Origin: Octodonta nipae
Lineage: Eukaryota; Arthropoda; Insecta; Coleoptera; Chrysomelidae
Direction of reading: 5' to 3'
Assembly (NCBI GenBank): GCA_034190945.1
Contig: CM067219.1
Span: forward strand, 28,756,325-28,820,324
Length of the DNA: 64,000 bases
Both the position numbers and the translations under genes were made by a program. Positions 1 to 12,745 of this stretch are shown piece by piece. Under the pieces are notes generated by a model. That model was not told the DNA's origin and made no database searches. It saw only the letters and a program-made list of their open reading frames with translations. Every line of letters begins with the position of its first letter. Within the stretch, counting starts at the first letter, position 1.

Positions 1-3000
1 TATAATGAAAATTTAAATAGTTATTTAAATCTAAATTATTCATTTACCATTGATTTATTGTATCAGCGAGAAAAACAATTTACTTTTTTTGTGTAAATTT
101 ATTCCTAAATTTTAGTTTGGAAACAAATATAGAGGTTTGTTTATTATTAGTTCATACCCAACTATTTCCATTTAAATTTTCAATGAATAAGGATAAAGAA
201 TTACATACTTCACAATAAAATGAAAGCATTTTACTAGTAGAGGCATTACCTCTTGTGCAAAAACTATAAAGTCAATTAGTGGGTAGATTAGAAAATGTAG
301 CTGGAATGTACTGCTACATTTTAACATAATCTAAATAAAATTAAATACATCAGCACTGATCAATCCAGTTGTCAATTATTGTTATTCTTATTATTGGCCA
401 AAATATTTTCTTTTTAATTCAGAAGTAGCTGTAAGATTGTGTACATGCCTAAGCTTTATTATCTCTTCTCTTCTGTTCATATTCATTAATTCAGTTTTAT
501 CTCTCTATCTCCTAGTTTTAAATTTTTGTCTTAAATCAGCTTTTAATTTTATCCTTATGAACAACTGTTTTATAATTCCATGATGAGCTTAAAAACATAA
601 CACCTAAACAACAACTAGGCATTGTTTAAATAACATATGTAGTCCATTAGAAAATACTGTTTTTGTTCTTTTTATAATTAAGTATGCTCCTTTAAGATAA
701 TTGCTATTTCTAAATTTGTTTTCTTTTTTGTTAGAATTGAAGAACTATGCCTTTGTTAGATTATATTGCACACAAATGCATTGCTGAGGAGCAGTACAGA
801 AAAATATTAATTTGTCTCTCCCTAGTGTGACTCTCAACTGCTGATTTAATTTAGTCACCATATTCAAATTTGTACTTTTTTAGATTTAAAAATAGGCATT
901 GGTGTTCAGTCTAGAATGTAAAGTGGTTATTGCCTGTTGAACTAGTTCAGTACACAATCTGCAATATCAGCTTTTTAAAATCTTCAGCTCAGCTTCCTAA
1001 TATCATTAGTAACAGTCTCAAACATTGTTGCCAGAATTGTTGCTACAAACCAACTCAACACTTGAGTGGATAAAGGTGATATATATTTTTTTCATTTTGA
1101 ATTTTTTGTGATGAATGAAAGTGTTATGTCTACATACACAATATGACACTGCAAAATTACACTCATTTTTACCTTAAAACTGAAAAAAAACTGATGAATG
1201 TGTTGTCAACGACAGTAAATCTTTAACACCTATTTATTCAAAATTATGAATTGTCATATCACCTTCATCCACTCATGTCTTTAACTGACATGAAACTTAT
1301 TTCGAAGGCTTGGACTTTGATGCCCTAATATGACAGTGTATCAACTATAAATTATTGTTCCTTCATGTTCATAATTTTATTAATGATTAAATCTGGTCTG
1401 TCTCCATAAAGATCCATGAAATATTTAGGTACATCTTGTTTTACACTCAAGACCAATTTTCTAAATTTTCAGGAGAGACAAAAAACCAAATACTTTTTAA
1501 TAAGGCATTGAGTTTTTGCTGCTAGAGATAATTTATGTTATAATACAACTATTAAAGTATTGATATGTAGTCTTTTGAGTATCTATTTGCAGTTTACTAG
1601 ATACAAATGTTTATGATTCTAACTTTTCAAAATTTTTCAATCCATTGAACACAAGACAATATATTAAATTCAGTTATATGTACTGTATACCTACATAAAT
1701 AATTATTCGAGAATTCAATCAGTTGAGGGGAGTGGAACTGATGAAGGTTCTCGACCAGAAACAATATATTGTCTTGCGTTCAATGGATTAAAAAATCTTG
1801 AATAGTTAGTATCATAATTTCAGGTTTTAGTAAACCTTCGAATTTTTTCATGTGATTTCTATCCTAGGAATCACAGGGAAACGGCGTTACACACAGTACG
1901 AGTCCCGATTTGGAGTCTCTCTGAGCTAGATTTTCCTGAAATCCTGGATTTCGGAATTCATTTCGCGATAAAATACTTATTTATAAATTATTGGTGAACT
2001 AAACACAAAATAGGAGAATTGGACTTACGAAGTTTGCAGTTTATATATATATTGAAAACCCTTTCTTAAGTCTTCTGTTAAATGCTTTTATGTTTATTGT
2101 AGAAATTCATAAAAACACATGTGATATAACTGGTTGATGTAACCTTATATTACTGGTCTGGTTGAGTTTTTAGATTTTATTAGTCTAGTCCTCATTTAAA
2201 GAATTTTTTGTTATTTTATTGTTTGTATGTCCAACTGTAACCTTAAAAGAAATAATACTTAGATACTTAAGGCTAAGGAAGTATTAACTGTGTACCTATG
2301 TTGTATGAACTGTTGTAAAAATATTTCTAATTGCTAATAGGTACATCCTAACTGAAAACCAGTACCTCCAATTTGTTATTCCTTTAAAATGAGGATTTTA
2401 CCTTTTTATATTTTCAAGCAATTCAAAAATACAAAAAAGTCACATTTTGTTGTGTTATTTCTGATTTAATGATATTTATCTTTTTCAACTTTATATATCA
2501 TATATTTACATTTAAATAAAAGTTAGAATCTGTAGTTTTCATGTATAGCAAACATGTTATTAATTGTATTTAAAAAATTAAAAATTCAGACTTGACTGTT
2601 ATTGGAATTAATTGGTAACACCTCATGTAATACCAGTTTTTTATTTCTAATAAGCAAAGAGCAATTCCATTTAGGAATCCTGTTTGGCTATCTTTTACTG
2701 TGTTGCAAAATAAAAAACCGATACAAATTGAAAATAGTTTTTGAAATAAACAAGTTATTTAAGTACTTATTTATTTTTAAAAAGTAAAAAATGTCAATTG
2801 ACAGACTTATAAGTTAGCAGTATGGAATTTTAACAGATAATAAGGTAGAAATGATTTATTCATTTTATTACCAATCTCTATTTGTCTGCTTTAAGCTAAC
2901 ATTGTCTATTTTTATTCGTGTAATATTTTTCCTTATTTCCAATTACTTACTAACATAATTTTTTATATCTTCAGTACCAGCTTCTGTCAGGTTTTTTAAT

Positions 3001-3850
3001 GATTATTGAATTGTGTATTTGTATTGTTTTATTTTTATTCTCTTCTGTTGTTATTTTCCTGTCTTTTCCAGTTCTCTTTAACCAGTGAAATATTTCTGTA
3101 AATCTCAGCATTTGTTATTCCCTTATTAATCCATGAACATTTACATCGTTATACCTAATCTAACCATAACAAAATTCTGAAATTAGGACCTGCTGGCAAA
3201 ATGTATATATATTTTAGTTCAATATTTTGCACAGTGTTTTTAAATGTTTCAGGTTTTTAGATGTCACCAATTTTTATGTACAAATATTCATACATATTCA
3301 TGTGGCTCCTCCTAGAATAGCATAGGCCAGATTGTGAAAATATGACAATATAAAATTGGCATTATAAAATATGTTCTATAATTTACAGACAAATGCTGGG
3401 ACTGAATCCTGATTGATTTAGATTTTTTATTTTTATAGTGCTATGTAACATGTGTCTATATATTCATGATCATCATGTTTTTTGGAAACACTTTGTGCCT
3501 GCTATTTTTCTTGTCAGCTGGCCAAATGTCAAATGCTATTTAAGGGATTTTACTATGTCAATTACACCTTATTTATTTATTTATTGCTTAATCACTTTAC
3601 TATATTTCAATGTTTTCTTCTTCTTACATGGAGGTTTTTCATGTAATCTAGGTTCTCATAATATCCAGTTTTCACAACTATACGTCAGTATTGATAGAAC
3701 AAATGATCAAATACCTACTTTATTTTTGAGAATTGAATTACCAATGAGTTATTTTCAAATGTTAACCATGGAAGTTTTATATTCTACTATATCAGCGTTA
3801 TAAATGTGTCAGTGCAAAATCAGCAAAATTTAAAAAAATATATCTCAAAA
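1..3850. other. AT-rich upstream or 5' intron sequence, no gene seen
   Basis: This is very AT-rich sequence with only short stop-rich open frames, none with recognisable protein similarity. If Hipk has an upstream 5' UTR exon, this is part of its first intron. The only structure noted is the inverted repeat at 1639-1789. Confidence 0.6.
1639..1789. repeat. Inverted repeat, 27-bp arms
   Basis: The arms 1639-1665 and 1763-1789 are reverse complements with one mismatch (core caagacaatatatt / aatatattgtcttg). The 97-bp spacer includes the phrase gaaggttctcgaccagaaac. A related sequence in reverse orientation occurs at about 47030-47080, with acaagacaatatatt and gatcgggaaccttcat, so this is a dispersed family, probably a small foldback/MITE. 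Confidence 0.7.
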
Positions 3851-4620
3851 TGTGTTGCTAATTAGTTGCTAAATAATCAGTTTTGTTGCTCAACCCTATC
3901 TCGAGAAAATGACAACAATGAGCTTTACATAAAGGTAGCAAGAAAAATACCTAAATATGAAATGATCAAAAATACAAATAGACCAAAATTTGTTGCTAAT
4001 TTATTGTTGTAAGACTAAAAGAAACAAATTAAAAAAACGATTTTGTTCCTTGAACCGATCTTGAGAAATCGACAAAAGTAGCAGAAAAAATATCCAAATA
4101 TGAGACAACCAACAAGACAAATATATCAAAATTTGTTGCTGTGTAAGACCCCACTAAAAATAAAAATAAGTAAAACGATTTTATTGCTCAAAACCGATCT
4201 GGAGAAATCAATAACAATGCTAGTAAAAAACAAATAGACCAAAATTTGTTGCTGATTTGTTCCTGTAAGACCCCATTGAAAGATAAAAATAATAAAAAAT
4301 TGATTGGGTTGCATGAACTGATCTCGAGAAGTCGGCAACAATGTTAGTTTTATGTAAAGGTAACAGGAAAAGTAGCCAAATATAAGATAATATTAAAAAA
4401 CAAATTTGTTGCTAATTTATTGCTGTAAGACCCCACGAAATGAGAAAAAAAAATTAATCGATTTTGTTGCTTGTACCGATCTCGAGAAATCGACAATGTA
4501 AAGGTAGCAGGAAAAATAGCTAGAAAAATGTGAGTAATCAAAAAATAAAACGTCCCATAAATTGTTGCCAAAAAAATAAATATTATCATTTGTAAGTCTC
4601 GCTAGCTAACTCTCGATTAT
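3851..4620. repeat. Degenerate tandem repeat array (satellite-like), five to six units
   Basis: Each unit starts with tttgttgct(aatttattg). A 'gtaagacccca' motif follows (clear in three units, partial in one), then 'cgattttgttgct', then '(a)ccgatctcgagaaatcgacaa', then 'aaggtagcaggaaaaatagc'. Units start near 3851, 3989, 4132, 4245, 4405 and 4562, so the period varies from about 113 to 160 bp through indels. Units are well diverged, implying an old array. No coding meaning is apparent. Confidence 0.8.
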
Positions 4621-4850
4621 TCCAGAGTAATGAAAGAAATAATTTTGTTGCTCTTGGTAGCAATGATTGTTCGTACCTGGAGGGTCATCATCAAAATAAA
4701 TAACCAGAAATTGGATGATTTGCTAACCGTTAGATATCCTTATAAAACGGCCTCTCGATTATTCCAGAATAAATGAAAGAGATAATTTTGTTGCTCATGG
4801 TAGCAATTAATAATCATGAAATCTTTTTCATGATTATTAATTCACTTACA
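4611..4850. repeat. Short direct duplication with a 17-bp perfect hairpin
   Basis: A segment reading ctcgattattccagagtaa followed by 'gataattttgttgctc-tggtagcaat' occurs at about 4612-4665 and again at 4754-4807, with small differences. The second copy runs into a perfect hairpin: arms 4805-4821 and 4826-4842, core taataatcatgaaa, with a 4-nt loop. Both copies also carry the 'ttttgttgct' phrase of the array just upstream, so they are likely diverged units of it. Confidence 0.65.
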
Positions 4851-5129
4851 GAGTTTACCAACTATACATTGGCATTTTTTATGTACTCTGCAATCTCCAT
4901 CTTAGTGTCGTGCACAGTTTTGTACACATTGGATGTCTGTGGTCCTTTTCAATTTAGTTCTTTTATGTAGCAAAGCTGTTCATTAGCTGTGTGTTATATC
5001 TTGTCCTTGTAATATTGTTTATGATTTTTGTTGTCTATGCTGTTGGTGGGCATCTTTTTTATATTTGATAAAAATTTTGCTCTGGCAAGCCTTTAAGCGT
5101 TTTCTGTCCTGAATTAATTTACTAAGTTT

Positions 5130-5380
5130 GCATCTTTCCACTTTCTATTGGAGTATATATTTACTCAATAAGGATTGTTATATTTGTATATATTCAGTGT
5201 GTGAACTGTATCAATCCTCTTCCTCTTCTTTCCCGGCCTTCACCAAACCCAAACAGTCCTATTGATTCATCTTGTTCTTGTCCTATCTTTTCTTTTCTGT
5301 TGCATTTCAAATCGTGTTATGGATATCTAGTGTCTCTTCGGCTTCGTTGTATAGTTGTTTAATGTGTTCATCATAATGGC
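5130..5380 (-). pseudogene. LINE endonuclease-domain relic
   Basis: On the minus strand this reads HYDEHIKQLYNEAEETLDIH and, after a break, ESIGLFGFGEGRERRGRGLI followed by QF. The second piece matches the 'GKFGxGERNERGxxLIxF' block of the apurinic-like endonuclease of non-LTR retrotransposons, and the first matches the 'Y...LxEAxxTL' helix that precedes it. Further along the strand NRKW is visible, as in the 'NRKWTW' block. Stops and frameshifts interrupt it. It is a dead fragment, and the clade cannot be set from this much. Confidence 0.72.
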
Positions 5381-5399
5381 ATGTTATTTAAAAACAAGC

Positions 5400-7800
5400 T
5401 CACTCAAAAGATTACGTTTGTTCTTCAAGTTGGTGTTAATTGTTGCTACAATAACATTTTTTTAAATAGGTAGCCAGAGAAGTGAAGAATAGGTAGAAGA
5501 GAATCGGAATTTATGTTTGTTAGATTTACCATATTATTTCTAAATTTAACTAGTGATTCGATTACAGTAAGAATGGAAATAAACCCGTCGTTCTCGAGGA
5601 AATTAATTATTTTGGACCACAATTGTGGCATTCAATTCATTTTGTTACTGTATCAATTATTCAATAACATGTAATTATTTTAAGTGTATTGTTGTTTAAG
5701 ATATTGTTGAATTTTACATTGGTGCTTCAAAAAATGCTACAGAATAAAAAAGCGCAATATACTGCATACAATAAGTGTGTATTAAATATTATATTCATTT
5801 CCAACCGGATTTCTAAAAGATGCATTTCTACTTTCTGTGACCTAAATCGCGTTAATACGATTTAGAAAAGTGCGTTTCAAATGTAGGCAGAACAAATGAT
5901 ATTATGCGACGTAGGTGTTAATGGAGAAAAATGAATGGAAACACGGTAATTGGAAGGGTAACGCTACTATTCTACGTTAGTGCTTGTTTGAGAGAAATAA
6001 ATGTTTACTACATTAATTTATCACTTTCTACATTAAGACTGATATTGACATATCATGGTCATAAATTCGTTAAATTATAATATGTTTTTGTGTGGATTAG
6101 ACGTCGTTTTTTAAGAATGAATGTTATCATGTTTATTGATGAAATACATTTTCTACGATATTAATGAAATTACCATATTTGATTAGTTGTAGGTTAATTC
6201 AATTGCGTATGATTAATTTTGTCCCGATGTTCTGATAAACTTTCATCATAGTTTGATGAAAGTTTATTTTTAAAGGATTATTTACTTGGTGGTGAGGGTT
6301 CTATTGTGATTTTTTTTTGTCTTAAATAGTGATTCTGAACATTATTAATCTTCTCAACTTATGTTGTATGACTTCTATTTTCATTATGTTTTTAATAACT
6401 CATTGTTTCGCGGGCATAATATGTGAAGGACGCATTGATTAAACAGAAGATTGGATTGGATAACTGATTTTCATTTTCCAAAGACTTCCCTGCTTGATCC
6501 TGTTCTAGGTTTGAAATTTTTCTTTCGAGAAGATCTCATGTCCTAGTTAATTTTCATGACACTTCAGATAAATTTGGTGGCATAATCTGTATTCGTGTCA
6601 TATTGTTTTCCACCAATTTATAGAGCAAAATGTAACTCATTCCGGACATAAAATTCAAGAGAAATTCGCTATATTAAGTTTATATGGGCTCACGGTGTGG
6701 ATACTATTGAATAAGTAGTTTTTTAAGAATTCGAATTTAAATAATTAAGAGAGTTATTTTGCACATCCCACCGTATTAACGAGACAAGTCCGACCGGGAT
6801 ATACTAAAGATATTATGGTAAATTGTATGTTTTTACTCAGAAGTTTTTTACGTTTTTATTTACATATTATTGTCTGCCCATATGGGTCTATATTTCCATT
6901 GGTTTATTAAGTTAATGGTTACCTGTGTACAGTTTACTGATCCGCCATCGTCAAGACATCGGAGGGTCCGTCGTTTAAGCCAAATTTTAGTATTCATAAA
7001 TTTTACAGTACTATGACAAAATTCCAAGATATACCAAGTCAAGTGCATTTTATAAGCTTTCAAAATATATTTTGCATATCGCTATCGAACTTTCGAGGTT
7101 AATACGATACGTTCTGCAAAATGTTTCCACAGATTATCAAATTGCTGTTCTGCAAGATCTACTTAACGTACAATATCGCTCTTTATGGATCACTAGGAGC
7201 CAGATTAAGGTTGCAGCTGTTATTACAACCAAGTTATGATTTTTTTAAAATCACTCACTTTATATCGTTTTTTCCAGCTTTTCTATATGAAAAATGCTGC
7301 CATCAAAATTTATAAATACTCATTTTGAAGATTTTGTGATTTTCAACAATGTTTCTATTGATGGCATTATGAACAGATCATTACTTTTTACCCTATAACA
7401 AAAAACGAAAATACCCTATATTTTTTGGGGTTTAATTTACTTCTATAAGTTTGTTGTTAAAATTATGTCAGTTATGACTTATAAACTGTTATTTACGTGA
7501 TGGCTTATGCGGTTGCCTCTCCAATTACCAAGTATTCCTTTTTTTTCTAAAATTATTTTTACTTCTATACATATACAACTTTTTTATCGTTGGCAATAAT
7601 AACTTGGTTTTCTGCATAAAGCAATATAAAGAGACAATTGTCTCATACTTCAATGCCCATGCCTACACATATCCTAATCCAAGTTTCTAATGCTTCTTGA
7701 ACATAGATCTTACATGAGTTTGGGCGACAGTCATTCTTATTTGAAGCCTTTAGTCATTGGATAGGGCTCATATATTTTTCCTTAATTTTACCATTACTTT
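5400..7800. other. AT-rich sequence without recognised features
   Basis: Short open frames occur on both strands (for example 6860-7063 minus and 7121-7315 plus) but none looks like a known protein or has convincing splice sites. There is no repeat beyond simple AT-rich tracts. Confidence 0.5.
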
Positions 7801-7814
7801 TGTTTGCTTGTAAA

Positions 7815-8167
7815 TGTTATTGTTATAAAATTTATCCACTCTGTCCCTGGCGAAAGCAACGTAAAAACAGTATTCATCGCAAAGAACATAAAAACATCAA
7901 TTTCTAGAGTCTTCAAAATGACCAAGAACTATCAATCTGGACGCTTTGCGAACAAAGGTAGAACGACCAGAAAGATCGGCGTACGCTATATAAGGCGATA
8001 TTAATTTCAGTAGTTAGTTAGTAGAGCTTACCTATTGTTATGATTTCGATGTTATTGTGTTAGAATCAGCTGTTGAGAATATTTGATGTTTACGTGTGAA
8101 TAGAAGTCCTAGAAAGTGAAGTGAATATTATTTTAAAAAAATAATTAAACCCACGGAGTTTATAACA
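7815..8167 (+). repeat. Solo-LTR-like repeat, copy 1
   Basis: This 353-bp segment begins TGTTAT and ends ATAACA, an LTR-style inverted terminus. It contains a TATA-like ctatataagg followed about 25-30 bp later by an initiator-like cagtagttagttag. A clear homologue lies at 34473-34846, sharing 'atctggacgctttgcgaaca', 'acgaccagaaa', 'gaatcagctgttg', 'ctagaaagtgaagtg' and 'ccacggagttta'. No coding region or second LTR flanks it, and no target duplication is obvious. Solo LTR is the best reading; a long MITE is the alternative. Confidence 0.62.
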
Positions 8168-8184
8168 TTATAATATATCGTCCT

Positions 8185-8335
8185 TGCGTACACCTTACTA
8201 AGGCGAGCTGTGTCTAATGTGTTTGTGAGCTTATTCAAGAGAACATTATCATAGGCCTTCTCTAAATCTATAAATATACTATGCGTGCTTAAATTATTGC
8301 CTTTCTTCTTTCTATAACCTGCCTAAAGACAAAAT
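8185..8335 (-). pseudogene. LINE reverse-transcriptase fragment
   Basis: The minus strand reads THSIFIDLEKAYDNVLLNKL. This is the RT motif A region (F-[IV]-D-[LF]-x-K-A-[FY]-D-x-V) of non-LTR retrotransposons, with the catalytic Asp of FID intact. Just upstream in another frame is RQVIERRK, resembling the 'RQIIEK' helix before motif A, so a frameshift separates the two. Only about 50 codons are recognisable. Confidence 0.75.
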
Positions 8336-8339
8336 TGTT

Positions 8340-9566
8340 ATCCATACAGGACATAGATAACACGCTGCTTCAGTGTAGGTTAGTAATGGGCAGGTGTCTA
8401 TTTCCCTGATTTTTGCCGTTTAGCCCACAGACGACTGTACTACTGGAATTGTCAAATTTTTGTTTTGATTTAAACTATCTTGACAGCAAAACATGTCAAT
8501 CTTTGGGATGTATTAAAGTATTTGAACATATACCTATTTTTCACTTTAACTGTGTTGGGCAAAAAGAGTGGAGTGATTGATTGCCTGGTCCCACAACTGA
8601 AACAAGTTAAAATAACGAAGTTAAGTTAGTTTATTACCATACCGCTGTAATTTGTCGGGTTGTTTAATAATTTTTCCAATCCTCTGGATATTTTGTCCCA
8701 CGAGTATCATGGGCCGTTTTCGCAGCCCATCAGAAAAGTGTTGAAAATGGCATTTTCCGGGCACTGAAAATTGCGCTTGGTATTCATCGGACAATATTGA
8801 CCAATTGATTGCAATGATTTTTAATAACTATAATTATTGAACTACCTTACAAATTTCCGCTGTATGGTAATAAATTACCAGCAAGGCTATCGTCAGGGGG
8901 TTCAACCCAAAAATAACGTCTTTTACAGCTGCATACCCGCAAATTCCCCATTTGTCCGACTCACGAAGTTTAATTGCAACGAACTTAAACGCGATTGATT
9001 GATTGGTCTGTAATTTTTGAGATCTATCCACTTTTTTACAATTAATGCCTTTTGCCATTGAAATTGTAAGCATTTGTTGAATAAAGTTCTCAATGCTTTT
9101 ATAAGGTTTTATCGTTATTTTTTAAAAATTCTGTTATGTCATGTTCTCCCGGTGTCGTGTTTTTCATATACTTAAGTATGTTTGATATGTTGATGTGGAG
9201 TTTGTTATTTCTTTTTTTTTTTCTATACCATCTTTAAGTTTGATTTTGTGTATTGTTTTCCATATAATATCTTTTTAAAGATTTCAGATTTCTGTTTCTT
9301 GATTTAATGTGTATTTCCTTTGTTTTTTTTTAACTCTATATGTGTCATTACTTACTTCATTCTTGCTTCAATAATGACTTTCCTATTACATTTAATTTTT
9401 ATGCTGTGTGTTGATATTTAGTTTGCAATTGCCTAGTTCAGGTTTATTTTGACATGTGACATTCTAATGCATTATGTTTGTTATTTGTATTTGGATATAT
9501 ATGTTTTAGAAGTAATAAGTAATCCATTTTTTGTAGTTTGTGTGTAAAAATTTGTCGTGTCTGTAT
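8340..9566. other. Intron or upstream sequence without recognised gene
   Basis: This is mixed AT-rich sequence with a slightly more GC-balanced patch at 8640-9060. The minus-strand open frame in that patch (8834-9073) has no recognisable motif. No promoter could be defined. Confidence 0.45.
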
Positions 9567-9840
9567 GATTATTTTTATGTTTCTTTGGGGAATAACACCA
9601 CAATAGAAATAAAACTACGTATATTGCAGGAATACCTAACGTTTCAAAGTCTATTCTGACTTCGTTGTCAATGGTTTTATATTTATTGATGTAAATTGCA
9701 AAATGAAAATTTTCATTTTGCAATTTACATCACCATTGACAACGAAATCAGAATAGACTTTGAAACGTTTGGTATTCCTGCAATATACGTAGTTTTATTT
9801 CTATTGTGGTGTTATTCCCCAAAGAAACATAAAAATAATC
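9567..9840. repeat. Nested foldback palindrome
   Basis: The outer arms 9567-9674 and 9733-9840 (108 bp each) are reverse complements with about two mismatches. Between them sits a perfect 22+22 bp palindrome with no spacer (9688-9731, centre aaaatttt). The arm ends carry gattatttttatgtttcttt and a 'gggaataacaccacaat' motif, which recurs at 52.7, 53.15, 53.2 and 55.7 kb. The structure is that of a foldback/MITE element. Transcribed as intron RNA, it would fold into a hairpin of over 100 bp. Confidence 0.85.
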
Positions 9841-10093
9841 AAGAACATGCCACAAACAACGTTTAGAAGACAAGTGTCTTTATGAGTTTTGGAAATTAAA
9901 AGTGAATTACTAAAATGGTGAAAATGTTTGAATTATTCACAATTTTGAGTTTTTTCGAATTTTAAAAATGTTGAACGATTTCAGCAATGAATTTCTACGA
10001 CTCCAAATAACCAATGCCTACAGTTTTCCATTTCATATGAAACGATTTTATAATTGATTTTATTGGTATGTATATCTGTATATTTTGTTTCAG

Positions 10094-10411
10094 GGAATGC
10101 ATGACATGTTCATCCAATCCCAACAGTTGGCCACGAATAGCAGCACCAGTAATTACGGGTCGATACCAAAAAAACGTAAAGCAGAACATTATAATAATAC
10201 CAACGGTGATTTAACTCACGTCGAACAAGTATTTAATACTGTTTGCGGCGGACATACTCATAATAGTCAAAATCAAAATACAATTTCAACGTCTAACAAT
10301 TCCTCAACTACTAACCTCAACGATGCCAGTCCTACTAATGGTAATCAGCAACCTTTTGTACGTGCCTCCACTATTAAGCTCTTAGATACTTATCAACGTT
10401 GCGGCCAAAAG
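10094..10411 (+). CDS. Hipk: Hipk coding exon (N-terminal region of homeodomain-interacting protein kinase)
   Basis: The exon encodes 106 codons in phase 0. It follows a polypyrimidine/AG acceptor (tgtttcag, ending 10093) and precedes a strong donor (gtaaga at 10412). The first in-frame ATG is at 10097 and a second is at 10106. By analogy with vertebrate HIPK, whose short N-terminus leads into a lysine-rich motif, this is probably the first coding exon with a 5' UTR exon upstream, but an upstream coding exon cannot be excluded. Visible features are a basic PKKRK motif about 24 residues after the first Met (probable nuclear localisation), an Asn/Ser/Thr-rich low-complexity middle, and the C-terminal block STIKLLDTYQRCGQK. 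That block matches the conserved HIPK segment STVSLLDTYQKCGLK. HIPK is a nuclear Ser/Thr kinase of the DYRK-related group that phosphorylates homeodomain and co-repressor proteins and acts in Wnt, Notch and Hippo signalling (family knowledge). Start codon choice is inference. Confidence 0.86.
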
Positions 10412-12594
10412 GTAAGAATACAAAACGCTACATTTATTTTGATCTTTCCTCCTTTGCATTTATCAATTTCGATTGTCTCTAATTTATTGTAAAAGTTGTT
10501 TATCCATCATATTATTTCAATGTTCACTCGGGCTATTTAATCCAAAAAATATTCAAATTGAGCTAGTAGTTATGATATTAGCTGGACCCTGGGCTGTGCG
10601 AATGGTCTATCATTGGGATGATGACGACATTCGAGTCAAAATTAACTTAAATGCAGTTTGATGGGTATTCTCGAAGGCCGAGCGCGAGAGAATACCAGTT
10701 TGGTATGTCAAAGGAACAAATTTCCATTGCAGGATGTTTTTTATACGTTATTAATTGGTTTCCAGTTGATCTGGCTTTTTTTGATCACTGGATCCTGAGG
10801 GTTCTGCTACTTTCATTAGTTAGCAAGGGCAAGTACTGGGTACAATACACATATTTGTACACAGGAAGAATGATAAAATATATTGTAAAGATTTTTTTCT
10901 GAAGGAGACTTTTTGAGCAACCAAGAGGGAGCAAGTCTTGTATCGACGAGTGTTTTATCTCAGTGTATTTAAAAACATAACGTCTTTTGAATAAACGCTA
11001 TCATTGTATTCAGTCTCAAGAAAGGTAGTAGAGTCTAGATGTCATGCTGAGGAAAAAACGAACAAAACCAAAAAATATGCGCTAGAGTTCAAAATCAATA
11101 TAATCCATTATATAAATTACATAATTTACATCTGTATAGTATAATAACTAAAGGTGTACTTAGAATTGATATAAAACTTTCTGTACAGTAATAAATAAAA
11201 TAGTTTTATAAAAATATATCTAAAAATTATTTTAGGATCTAAAGATGAATTTTTATACTCTCTTCGAGGTCTCATTCCTAGATTTCTAACATTACATATC
11301 ACTTCATCGTGAATTATTTTGGTAAAAAAATTTCGTTTTTCAATAAGAAACACGCTTTAATGTCAAATAAAACAATCACTCTTTTAGTCGATTATGTTTA
11401 TGTAATCAGTTGTTAATTGAAATACAAGTTGTTTAACCCAGTTGACTATAACACCAGGTACTGCAATATTTGCGACATTTTCCGGTTATTTTTTAACAAT
11501 TATTTAAGTTCTGTAAAACTACAAGTTTTATACAATTAAAATATAATGTACAGTATATAATTATAGTAAAAAGTACAGTATATAATCATAATAATTTTAA
11601 AAATAACCAAGTAGACTTGTTTATTACTCGAAGCAGTTGGTGTTGATCACGTTATTAACTATAGGTTAATTATAGGCATTTGAAATTTTGTTTTCGTTAT
11701 ATTTTCTTAATACAAGTTATTCTAACGTGCCTATACGTTTATCTGTTTACTAGAATCCGATTAGTTTCCACTAAGGAATGTGTTATATTAAGGTCGTCAT
11801 CTGTTTACTCTTCAGTTAAGACTTCGGCTTGTTATTTCCAGTTTCGTTTTCTTGCGATCTTGAAGTCCAGGAGAATTTTCATCACCCCCTTTCCTAGTGT
11901 TTCATTTAATTTCTTCCAGCGAATTCGTTCCTCGTTCTTTTTCTTCCTCCCCATCTAATTACATGCTAGATTTTGCATTATCTTCTAATTTCTTCAGTTT
12001 TGCATACTCTTATAATTTTTTCGATTTTGCATTCTCTCCTAATTTTTTCGTTTCTTTTTCTCGATAGTATATGTTGCTTAGTTCTTCATCTGCAGTTCGG
12101 AGTTGAGTTGAGTTTTCGCCTTAATAACCTGTTTTGATCGACACCTTCTTATTCCATATCACATCTGTTTGTGCTTCACATATTCTGTTTGCTAAGATTG
12201 CGTAATATTTTACTTCGTCGAATCTGTTTTGCCTTGCTTTGTATTTGAATTCCTAGCTACTTGAGTTTGGTTATTTGTTCCATTTAGCCTTTCAGTGTAA
12301 GTCATTCCGCTTGGCGTAATAATAATTAAGCATAATAAACTATTTTAATTTTGCCTGTTGTTAATTTATCTTCTGTCTGCTACAGTTTGCTTATCAATTA
12401 CTATATAGATGAGATCTAGGGAATCTCTTGATATAGCACTAGAAGACGTCTTCGTACTTCCGCTACTCAAAATATACTGGATGGAGGCAAAGCCTTTAAT
12501 GTTAATGGTGTCTTCAATCCGATTACGTCAAATGCCATGGAGCACATAGCATCCAGTCTTGATATCTTGTATTGCTTTCTCAATTCGGATATGG

Positions 12595-12745
12595 TTCTCT
12601 TTCATTCATCTGTAATTGTTTTGGATATTTAAATTCTGTTGTACAATTTAGTGAATTTCATCATTATGGGCCTTTGTACTTTAGAAATACCTTCGATACC
12701 AGTAGATTTTCTACTTTTGATCTCACTTGCAGGTTTTGCCATCGT
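12595..12745 (-). pseudogene. LINE reverse-transcriptase relic (fingers region)
   Basis: The minus strand reads ASEIKSRKSTGIEGISKVQR, then MMKFTKLYNRI, a stop, and TITDE. This corresponds to the RT block 'EI..aI..lKngKatGiDgI..E.lK......l..lyNkiw....iP.dW' of non-LTR elements. The surrounding 11.8-13.4 kb is unusually rich in long + strand open frames, which suggests an antisense relic, but I could not place other domains there. Confidence 0.6.

Noticed and set aside
3438..3803. 121-codon + strand open frame
   Set aside because: Composition is that of AT-rich intron DNA, with no recognisable motif and no promoter or splice support.
9995..10189. Minus-strand open frame overlapping the first Hipk exon
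   Set aside because: No motif; it overlaps the supported exon antisense.
10473..10902. Possible extra exon or gene just after the first Hipk exon
   Set aside because: The open frames are short, shift frame, and match nothing recognised. The donor at 10412 is strong, so this is treated as intron.
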